The translations under genes and the position numbers were made by a program. A stretch of 5,756 nt of DNA from an uncultured Acidimicrobiales bacterium. Lineage in GTDB: Bacteria; Actinomycetota; Acidimicrobiia; Acidimicrobiales; UBA10347. Shown in pieces: positions 1 to 5,326 of this stretch (the stretch's first letter is position 1; each line of letters begins with the position of its first letter). The stretch spans positions 1-5,756 of the forward strand of contig CALDGN010000134.1 in the NCBI GenBank assembly GCA_937942965.1, read 5' to 3'. The notes below the pieces were generated by a model. That model made no database searches. It was not told the DNA's origin and was given only the letters and a program-made list of their open reading frames with translations.

Positions 1-1117
1 CGGCGCTCAGATCGGCACGCTCAAGGCCGGCCCCGAGGAAGTCCTCGGTCTAGCGGCTGCTCTGCAACGGGCGGGGACAGGCGTGATCCAGCTGATCAGC
101 GACGCCTACCAGACGACCGACGACGAGCTCGTCGCGTCGGAGCTCGCATTGCTTGAATCGATCGCCCTGTTCGTCGGTCGCCCGATGAGCTTCACCGTGC
201 AACAGAGCGACGAGTCGCCCGGACGATGGCGCGAACTGCTCGATGCGATCGCTCGCTGGGAACGCGCTGGAGCGACGGTGCGGGCCCAGACCGCGGTGCG
301 TCCGATTGGCGTGGTTGCCGGGCTCACCTCGACGGTGAACCCGCTCCGCTGTTCCAAGACCTACAAGGCGCTCGCCTCGCTCCCGCTCGCTGAGCGCGTT
401 GCTCGGATGCAGGACCCATCGGTACGAGAGACGATCTTGGCGGAGCACGGGTCGTTCGTGCCGAGCAGCTTCAGCGCAACGACGCACTCGGGTTACGACC
501 GCATGTTCCCTATGGCCGAGTTCCCGAACTATGAACCAACCGCTGACGACTCGCTTGCCGCAGTGGCTGCCCGCAATGGCGTTCCGGCCAACGAGCTCAT
601 GTACGACTACTTCTGCGAAGACGGCGGCGAACGCCTGGTCTACCTGCCGTTCATGAACTACTCCGCCGGCAACCTTGATGACGTTGCCGAGATGATCGCC
701 TCGCCGCTGACCCTGTCGGGGCTGAGCGATGCCGGAGCCCACTGCAACACGTTGTCCGACGGCACCATGCCGACGACGGCGATCAGCCACTGGACTCGTG
801 ATCGGGGTGACGGGCGTACGTTCGACCTCGAGTACATGGTCCATCGCCAGACCCAAGCCACCGCTTCGTGGGTTGGCTGGCACGACCGTGGCGTCGTCGC
901 TCCGGGCATGCTCGCCGACCTCAACGTCTTTGATCACGATGAGATCAATGCCTACGCGCCTGAGCTGGTCGAGGACCTTCCTGCTGGCGGCACCCGGCTG
1001 CTGCAACGCTCGACTGGCTACGCGGCCACCCTCAAGCGGGGCGCGGTGACGGTCGAAGCGGGCGAGCTGACCGGCGCACGGCCCGGCTCATTGCAGCGAG
1101 GTTCGCAGCAGCCGTGA
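1..1117 (+). CDS. Amidohydrolase family protein, N-acyl-D-amino-acid deacylase/D-aminoacylase-like (5' truncated by window edge)
   Basis: The reading frame is already open at the left edge (first whole codon at base 2) and runs to TGA at 1115-1117, giving 371 residues of the C-terminal part. About 200 N-terminal residues, including the usual HxH metal site, should lie outside the window. Family marks seen are MSFTVQQ (bases 185-205), a Q-T-A-V-R-P strand, SLPLAERVARMQDPSVRETI (about 379-438), the strong SDAGAH motif at 725-742 followed by NTLSDGTMPT, and the closing GVVAPGMLADLNVFD block that joins the barrel to the small beta domain. The Asp of SDAGAH corresponds to the conserved catalytic/metal Asp of amidohydrolases. 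Family members hydrolyse the amide of N-acyl-D-amino acids or related compounds in the cytoplasm; the substrate here cannot be read. It overlaps the next gene by four bases, so the two are probably cotranslated. The GTG at 83 is only an internal codon. Family call is firm; specificity is open. Confidence 0.87.
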   Translation, partial: GAQIGTLKAGPEEVLGLAAALQRAGTGVIQLISDAYQTTDDELVASELALLESIALFVGRPMSFTVQQSDESPGRWRELLDAIARWERAGATVRAQTAVRPIGVVAGLTSTVNPLRCSKTYKALASLPLAERVARMQDPSVRETILAEHGSFVPSSFSATTHSGYDRMFPMAEFPNYEPTADDSLAAVAARNGVPANELMYDYFCEDGGERLVYLPFMNYSAGNLDDVAEMIASPLTLSGLSDAGAHCNTLSDGTMPTTAISHWTRDRGDGRTFDLEYMVHRQTQATASWVGWHDRGVVAPGMLADLNVFDHDEINAYAPELVEDLPAGGTRLLQRSTGYAATLKRGAVTVEAGELTGARPGSLQRGSQQP

Positions 1118-2235
1118 CCGACACGTTCGACATCGCCGTCATCGGCGGCGGTATCGGCGGTGCCACTGCTGCTTGTCACCTGGCGCCGGACCATTCGGTC
1201 GTGCTGCTTGAACAAGAAGCCGAGCTGGCATTCCACACGACGTCTCGTAGCGCTGCGATCTATCTCGAAGGTGACGGCGGCGGTGTCATGCATCGGCTCA
1301 ACCGGTCGTCTCGGTCCTTCTTCGACGAAGCGCATCCTGAACTTGACGCGCCGCTGCTCGATCCACTCCCGGTGCTGACCGTCGGAACCGAGGGCATGGA
1401 GCAACAGCTCCGCGACCAGGCCGAGCGAGACAGCGTGTTGACGCCATCGATCGGCTACCTCGAGGGCTCGGCACTGCACGATCTGTGCCCGATCCTGCAG
1501 CCCAAGGTTGTGACCTGCGGCATCCTCGAGTCGACGGCCGCGTCGCTCGATGTCATGGCACTGCATCAGCTGTATGTGCGGCGAGCCCGTGACGCCGGGG
1601 CCAACATTCGTCGTACCTCCAAGGTCACCGGCATCGAACGGACGGCTCACGGATGGCGGCTCACGACGGCGAGCGGCGCGATCGAGTGTGGCGCTGTCGT
1701 CAACGCGGCGGGAGCGTGGGGCGATGTTGTGGCCGAGCTCGCGGGCGTGCAGCCGCTCGGGCTCACCCCGATGCGACGGACCGCGTTCACGGCTCGGGTT
1801 GATGTCGACCCAACCCCGTGGCCGTTCATCTACTCACACAGTTCCGAGTATCCCTGTTACTTCAAACCCGAAGCCGGTCAGCAGCTCCTTTGCTCGCTCA
1901 GTGACGAAACGCCGTCGGAACCGGTCGACGCTCGTCCGCTCGAAATCGACGTCGCCATGGCGATCGATCACATCAATACGATCTCGACACTCAACCTGCG
2001 ATCGGTGACCGCTACCTGGGCGGGGCTGCGGACTTTTGCGCCTGATCGTGACCCGGTCTACGGCTGGGACACCGACGTCGAGGGGTTCTTCTGGCTATGC
2101 GGGCAGGGCGGCTGGGGCATCGTCAGTTCGCCGGCTGCTGGCCGAATCACTGCGGCTGCGTTTGCCGGCGATGGACTTCCGGTCGACCTCGCCGATGCAG
2201 GACTCATCCCGGCCGACCTTGCACCACGCCGTTAG
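1114..2235 (+). CDS. FAD-dependent oxidoreductase, DAO family, D-arginine/D-amino-acid dehydrogenase (DauA)-like
   Basis: A complete 373-residue protein, normal for the DAO family. It begins with a Rossmann FAD site, DIAVIGGGIGGATAA (GxGxxG at G11, G13, G16), with the ribose-binding acid E33 in VVLLEQE. HTTSRSAA (41-48) follows, then VVNAAGAWGD (195-204). The C-terminal flavin/substrate block is TWAGLRTFAPDRDPVYGW (301-318) and FFWLCGQGGWGIVSSPAAGR (325-344). Compared from memory with Pseudomonas DauA, the match runs along the whole length, including PLGLTPMRRTAF and the Y-F-K-P-E-A-G strand. Such enzymes oxidise an amino acid to an imino acid, which hydrolyses to a 2-oxo acid and ammonia; electrons pass from FAD to an acceptor. 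R222, Y249 and R306 look like the carboxylate-holding residues. The GTG start at 1114 overlaps the upstream TGA (GTGA), and GAGG at 1098-1101 is a weak ribosome site, so translational coupling is likely. Sarcosine or another secondary amine is an alternative substrate. Confidence 0.9.
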   Translation: MTDTFDIAVIGGGIGGATAACHLAPDHSVVLLEQEAELAFHTTSRSAAIYLEGDGGGVMHRLNRSSRSFFDEAHPELDAPLLDPLPVLTVGTEGMEQQLRDQAERDSVLTPSIGYLEGSALHDLCPILQPKVVTCGILESTAASLDVMALHQLYVRRARDAGANIRRTSKVTGIERTAHGWRLTTASGAIECGAVVNAAGAWGDVVAELAGVQPLGLTPMRRTAFTARVDVDPTPWPFIYSHSSEYPCYFKPEAGQQLLCSLSDETPSEPVDARPLEIDVAMAIDHINTISTLNLRSVTATWAGLRTFAPDRDPVYGWDTDVEGFFWLCGQGGWGIVSSPAAGRITAAAFAGDGLPVDLADAGLIPADLAPRR

Positions 2236-2268
2236 CTTTCGTCTCCGGGTGCGATGACGTCGGGCGAG

Positions 2269-2754
2269 CTACCGCTCGATATCGCTCAGGAGGTTGCGGG
2301 GGTCGAAAATCTCGGCGTATCGACCTTGGCGTGCGCAGACCTCGCGGGCGTGTGACGCAACGATCCTGAATTCGTAGTCGTCCAGGCGCGACAGCGTGGT
2401 CAGGCACAAAAAGTCCCAAGGCTCGGCGGCCAAGCTCAGTGCGTTGAGTCCAAGAACGAAGTCGGAGCCAAGTGCAGGTCCGGGACCACCTGTGCGGATC
2501 ACGAGGGCGTGCTGGCCGCCAGCACCGAACCACAAGCGAAGCCCATGAGCGGATCGAGATCTTGGAGCATCGTGGCCGAACGTGCGAGCGAGATCGTTGA
2601 GGGAGCCAATCACCGTTGGGCGCAGGCGCGGACCGGTTGGGAAGTTTTCTACGAACGCTGCGACCCGTTCCAGCTTGGGAAGGCGCGGTGACTCGTAATC
2701 ACGTGGAAGTCGTTCGTTTCGCTTGTGCGAAGCGGGTTCCGGCGAAGCCGGCAT
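2269..2754 (-). CDS. Truncated phage tail sheath-like protein (orphan)
   Basis: This 161-residue ORF reads as the N-terminal half of a contractile tail sheath protein. In order: a polar leader (1-28); VAAFVENFPTGP (31-42), like the sheath opening in which VAAFVG is followed by a GP turn; PTVIGSLNDLARTFG (46-60), the strand-helix with the usual FG; a helix ending WFGAGGQHALVIRTGG (75-90), matching the family's FFxNGG...YVVRV; then LGLNALSLAAEPWDFLCLT (101-119) and YAEIFDPR (146-153), like the family's LDPP strand. It stops shortly after, where a full sheath of roughly 400-600 residues would continue into its conserved C-terminal domain. The start is fixed: an in-frame TAG lies two codons upstream and a good ribosome site precedes the ATG. 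No tube, baseplate or ATPase gene is next to it; both neighbours are metabolic. It could be a decayed remnant, a recruited single-domain protein, or an outlier of a distant injection system. The sheath relation is from pattern memory, moderately sure. Confidence 0.55.
   Translation of the reverse strand: MPASPEPASHKRNERLPRDYESPRLPKLERVAAFVENFPTGPRLRPTVIGSLNDLARTFGHDAPRSRSAHGLRLWFGAGGQHALVIRTGGPGPALGSDFVLGLNALSLAAEPWDFLCLTTLSRLDDYEFRIVASHAREVCARQGRYAEIFDPRNLLSDIER
2739..2751 (-). other. Hairpin just inside the start of the sheath-like gene
   Basis: CCGGC-GAA-GCCGG is a perfect 5-bp inverted repeat with a 3-base loop. On the minus-strand transcript it falls over codons 2-6, directly after the ATG. 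A GC-only stem there could slow initiation, but it may equally be a by-product of the Pro/Ala/Ser codons. There is no U-tract, so it is not a terminator. Confidence 0.3.
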
Positions 2755-2762
2755 GGACTAGG

Positions 2763-2770
2763 CCACCTTT
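2763..2770 (-). promoter_or_regulatory. Shine-Dalgarno site of the sheath-like gene
   Basis: On the minus strand the sequence AAAGGTGG lies 8 bases before the ATG at 2754, one mismatch from AAAGGAGG. It is the clearest ribosome binding site in the window. With the TAG at 2758-2760 it decides the start, and it argues that the short sheath-like ORF is, or recently was, translated. Confidence 0.6.
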
Positions 2771-2823
2771 CGTCCGTGCCGTTCAGATCCAGCGTGTCAC
2801 ACCCCTCGTGCACGATCCCAAGT

Positions 2824-2949
2824 ATGAAGAACTTTCTTTTTGAGCAGCGCAGCGACCTGGTTGATTCCGACATCTGGGCCGAAGCCTGTGTCGCATGTGA
2901 ATCGACAGACAATCATGGGAATGGCCTTTGCATATCGTGCGACGACTGA
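2824..2949 (+). CDS. Possible 41-residue zinc-ribbon-like micro-ORF
   Basis: ATG at 2824 to TGA at 2947-2949 encodes 41 residues. The last half holds two CxxC pairs, C22/C25 and C36/C39, ten residues apart, with the second pair in GLCISCDD. This is the arrangement of a small zinc ribbon, in which a G-L-C-x-x-C knuckle is common. No ribosome binding site is visible before the ATG and no promoter box sits close upstream. The same frame is open back to an ATG at 2725, but residues before 2824 are Ser/Arg/Pro-rich and look non-coding. The segment has about 50% G+C, well below its neighbours, so codon-position bias gives little help. It could be a real small metal-binding protein, the tail of a lost gene, or chance. 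I do not recognise a family. Confidence 0.22.
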   Translation: MKNFLFEQRSDLVDSDIWAEACVACESTDNHGNGLCISCDD

Positions 2950-2976
2950 CCGTGTTAACCGGGCCAACAGCTTGTC

Positions 2977-3007
2977 TTGCGCCGGTCTGTCGACCGACAC
3001 CTAATGT
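2977..3007 (+). promoter_or_regulatory. Putative promoter of the SDR gene, with internal palindrome
   Basis: TAATGT at 3002-3007 matches the actinobacterial -10 pattern TANNNT and ends 6 bases before the ATG at 3014, so transcription would start at or next to the start codon (leaderless). TTGCGC at 2977-2982 is a possible -35 with a 19-base spacer. No Shine-Dalgarno sequence lies before the ATG, which supports the leaderless reading. The spacer holds TGTCG-AC-CGACA (2988-2999), a 5-bp-arm inverted repeat, and the overlapping CGGTC-TGTC-GACCG (2983-2996). Either could be an operator; neither is recognised as a known regulator site. Confidence 0.42.
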
Positions 3008-3013
3008 CGAGCC

Positions 3014-3832
3014 ATGGGTGACACACCGGTAGTCAACGGTTCCAGGCTCCTCGACAAGGTCGCGATCGTGACGGGTGGAGCTTCCGGCATCGGGCGAGCG
3101 ACCGTGGAGCGGTTCGTTGCCGAAGGTGCCCGGGTGCTCATCGCAGACCTCGACGGCGACGGGGCAGCATCGGTCGCAGCCGACCTTGGTGACGCAGTCG
3201 GATCGGTGCAGGTCGACGTCACGAACTACGCCGCAGTCGAGGCGATGGTCGCACAGGCGGTCGAGGCTTTCGGCGGTCTCGACATCATCTTCAACAATGC
3301 CGGCATCTCCTCAATGGGCCGGGTCGATGAACTCGACATCGATGCCTGGCAGCGAGTGATCGACGTGGACCTCACCGCGGTCTTCTATGGGTGCAAGGCC
3401 GCCGTGCCGGCCATGCGGCAACGAGGCGGCGGTGCGATCGTGAACACGGCCTCGATCTCGGGCATGTTCGGCGACTGGGGAATCCCCGCCTACAACGCAG
3501 CCAAGGGCGGCGTGATGAATCTCACCCGAGCAATGGCTGCCGATCATGCTCGGGACAACATCCGGGTCAACGCGGTCTGCCCCGGTGGCGTCGAGACCGC
3601 CATGACCGACGCGCTCGTGCATAGCCGCCGAGCCCAAGCTCAGTACGAGCGGCTTGTGCCACAGGCGCGCATGGGACGGCCCGAAGAGATTGCGGCGGCG
3701 GTCGCGTTCCTCGCGAGCGACGATGCGTCGTATGTCAACGGACACGGGCTCGTTGTTGATGGTGGAGTCACTGCAACAACTGGACAGCCGAACTTCAGCG
3801 CGTTGGCCGAGCGATGGTGGCCTGACGCGTAG
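3014..3832 (+). CDS. Classical short-chain dehydrogenase/reductase (SDR), NAD-type
   Basis: A complete 272-residue protein of the classical SDR family. It has the cofactor loop TGGASGIG (20-27), an acid at the end of beta-2 (D45 in LIADLD) that favours NAD(H) over NADP(H), a D-V-T stretch at 68-70, NNAG (94-97), and the catalytic S147, Y160 and K164 (TASIS...YNAAK) with the usual 13 and 4 spacing. VCPGGVETAMT (188-198) and the closing NGHGLVVDGGVTAT block complete the fold. The usual catalytic Asn before the L-T-x-V-F strand is Asp here (D119). The enzyme would interconvert an alcohol and a ketone in the cytoplasm. The family is too broad to name the substrate. The xylulokinase 53 bases downstream makes a sugar-alcohol dehydrogenase yielding D-xylulose a reasonable guess, but a 3-oxoacyl or other carbonyl reductase is equally possible by sequence. 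The ATG at 3014 sits just behind a -10-like box. The last 20 or so residues, after the family's normal end, include a Trp-Trp pair and are a modest tail. Confidence 0.9.
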   Translation: MGDTPVVNGSRLLDKVAIVTGGASGIGRATVERFVAEGARVLIADLDGDGAASVAADLGDAVGSVQVDVTNYAAVEAMVAQAVEAFGGLDIIFNNAGISSMGRVDELDIDAWQRVIDVDLTAVFYGCKAAVPAMRQRGGGAIVNTASISGMFGDWGIPAYNAAKGGVMNLTRAMAADHARDNIRVNAVCPGGVETAMTDALVHSRRAQAQYERLVPQARMGRPEEIAAAVAFLASDDASYVNGHGLVVDGGVTATTGQPNFSALAERWWPDA

Positions 3833-3849
3833 GTGTCTTGGTGGGTTCG

Positions 3850-3878
3850 TCATCGCGCCGATGAGGGATCGCTAGGGT
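3850..3878 (+). promoter_or_regulatory. Putative xylB promoter and operator-like inverted repeat
   Basis: TAGGGT at 3873-3878 fits TANNNT and ends 7 bases before the xylB ATG at 3886, the same geometry as for the SDR gene. Just upstream is TCATCG-CGC-CGATGA (3850-3864), a perfect inverted repeat with 6-bp arms and a 3-base loop, lying over the expected -35 region. That is a place where a repressor could block transcription, or an activator could bind. The AGGG within the box is also 8 bases from the ATG, so it could serve as a weak ribosome site instead; the two readings cannot be separated by eye. Confidence 0.38.
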
Positions 3879-3885
3879 CGCAGCC

Positions 3886-5319
3886 ATGCCTGTTGTGCTC
3901 GGTGTCGATTCGTCAACCCAGTCCACCAAAGTCGAAGCCCGCGACCTTGACTCGGGTCAGGTCCTGGGGTCGGGGTCAGCACCGCATCCTCCAACAACCC
4001 CGCCGGTTTCGGAGCAGGATCCGGAAGCATGGCGACAGGCCCTCATCGCCGCGGTCCAGTCCTTGAGCGCAGAGATCCGCCGCGATGTCGTCGCGATCTC
4101 GGTGGCGGGCCAACAGCACGGCCTGGTACTGCTCGATGCCCACGGCGCAGCTGTGCGGCCGGCCAAGCTCTGGAACGACACGACCTCGGCGCCTCAGGCG
4201 GACCGGCTTGTCGAAACCCTCGGCGCGAATTGGTGGGCGAGCTCAGTCGGTTCTGTGCCGGTCGCTGCGTTCACGGTTGCCAAGCTCGCCTGGGTGGCGG
4301 AGCATGAGCCCGAAGCGATCGAGCGGACTGCTCGGGTGTGCTTGCCCCACGACGCGCTGACGCTCTGGCTGTGCGGCGAGCACGTAACCGACCGCGGCGA
4401 TGCTTCGGGAAGCGGCTGGTTCGATCCGGCAACCGGTTCCTATCTGCCCGACGCGCTCACGGCTGCTGGTGTCGATGCTTCGTGGGTGGACCGGCTTCCC
4501 CGGGTCGTGGGCCCGGCTGAGGCGGCGGGCGCGCTCACCGCCGAAGCGGCCGAGGCGCTCGGCTTGTCGACCTCGGTCGTTGTAGGTCCCGGTTCTGGCG
4601 ACAACATGGGTGCTGCGCTCGGACTCGGACTGTCGGTCGGGGACCTGGCGATCTCGCTCGGTACGAGCGGCGTCGCCTATGCCCGCTCCGCAACGGGTAC
4701 CGCAGACGAGTCGGGCAGTGTTGCTGGTTTCGCCGACGCGGCCGGTGGCTTTCTCCCGCTCGTGTGCACGTTGAATGCGACCAAGGTGACGGACACGGTC
4801 GCCCGGTGGCTCGGAACCGATGCGCCCGGCCTCGCCGAACTGGCGCTCCAAGCGGACGGAGGTGGCGAGTTGACCGTTGTGCCGTGGTTCGACGGCGAGC
4901 GCACCCCAAACCGGCCTGACGCCGCAGGCGTGATGGCAGGACTGCGCACCGACACGACCCGCGAGCAGCTCGCCCTTGCCGCCCACGACGGCGTGTTGTG
5001 CGGACTGCTACATGGCGTCGACGCCTTGGCCGACTGCGACGTGGCGACCGACGGTGTGCTCCACTTGATCGGAGGCGGCGCCCGCTCGGTCGCGTATCGC
5101 CAACGGTGCGCCGATCTCTGGCAGCGACCGATCCTGGTGCCCGATGCAGACGAAACGGTGGCGACGGGCGCGGCCGTCCAGGCGGCGGTTGCCGCCGGGC
5201 TCGGCACGTTCGACGATGTTCAAGCGGCGTGGCAGCTCGGCGCGGGCACGTCGATCGAACCCGACGCTTCCGTCGACGCGACGGCGATCCGAGACCGCTA
5301 CGCCGACGCGACCGCCTGA
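3886..5319 (+). CDS. xylB: Xylulokinase (FGGY carbohydrate kinase)
   Basis: A complete 477-residue FGGY-family kinase, the usual length for XylB (about 480-500). It phosphorylates D-xylulose with ATP to D-xylulose 5-phosphate, feeding the pentose phosphate pathway in the cytoplasm. Seen in order: the phosphate-1 loop GVDSSTQSTK (6-15) with D8; VAGQQHGLVLLD (73-84), the sugar-contact motif that in E. coli reads GQMHG; KLWNDTTS (94-101); GPGSGDNMGAALG (234-246), whose D239 is the catalytic base; AISLGTSGV (255-263), the phosphate-2 loop; VPWFDGERTPNRP (332-344); and the FGGY signature/adenosine region LIGGGARSVAYRQRCADLWQ (394-413), followed by ETVATGAAVQAA. No key residue is missing. It follows the SDR gene by 53 bases with its own promoter-like box, so it may be read both with and without that gene. 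No xylose isomerase or sugar transporter is in the window. The family call is firm; D-ribulose or another ketose is a less likely substrate. Confidence 0.93.
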   Translation: MPVVLGVDSSTQSTKVEARDLDSGQVLGSGSAPHPPTTPPVSEQDPEAWRQALIAAVQSLSAEIRRDVVAISVAGQQHGLVLLDAHGAAVRPAKLWNDTTSAPQADRLVETLGANWWASSVGSVPVAAFTVAKLAWVAEHEPEAIERTARVCLPHDALTLWLCGEHVTDRGDASGSGWFDPATGSYLPDALTAAGVDASWVDRLPRVVGPAEAAGALTAEAAEALGLSTSVVVGPGSGDNMGAALGLGLSVGDLAISLGTSGVAYARSATGTADESGSVAGFADAAGGFLPLVCTLNATKVTDTVARWLGTDAPGLAELALQADGGGELTVVPWFDGERTPNRPDAAGVMAGLRTDTTREQLALAAHDGVLCGLLHGVDALADCDVATDGVLHLIGGGARSVAYRQRCADLWQRPILVPDADETVATGAAVQAAVAAGLGTFDDVQAAWQLGAGTSIEPDASVDATAIRDRYADATA

Positions 5320-5326
5320 GCGTTCG

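Noticed and set aside
50..1006. Long minus-strand ORF of 318 codons
   Set aside because: It lies wholly opposite the amidohydrolase frame, is rich in Arg/Val/Gly/His as expected for an antisense frame of high-GC DNA, and shows no family motif.
1018..1650. Minus-strand ORF of 210 codons across the amidohydrolase/oxidase junction
   Set aside because: Opposite two well-supported genes, no motif, composition typical of a shadow frame.
2739..2751. GC hairpin as an intrinsic terminator
   Set aside because: The stem is only 5 bp and no T-run follows on either strand; it sits at the beginning of a gene, not at an end.
2831..2843. T-rich run (CTTTCTTTTTG) as a terminator tail
   Set aside because: No GC-rich stem immediately precedes it on the plus strand, and no gene on that strand ends just before it.
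2649..2912. Minus-strand ORF of 87 codons overlapping the start of the sheath-like gene
   Set aside because: Different frame from the sheath motifs, mixed composition, no motif. A frameshift joining it to the sheath frame was considered, but the sheath ORF has its own ribosome site and an upstream in-frame stop.
2797..3000. Minus-strand ORF of 67 codons (GTG start) upstream of the sheath-like gene
   Set aside because: No ribosome site or recognised motif, and not in frame with the sheath-like ORF. Considered as a lost sheath N-terminus, but no sheath pattern is seen. Overlaps the Cys-rich plus-strand frame, so at most one of them is real.
3311..3853. Minus-strand ORF of 180 codons opposite the SDR gene
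   Set aside because: Fully covered by SDR motifs on the plus strand; no domain of its own.
4243..4986. Minus-strand ORF of 247 codons inside xylB
   Set aside because: Antisense shadow of a clear xylulokinase; Arg/Gly-rich composition and no recognisable domain.
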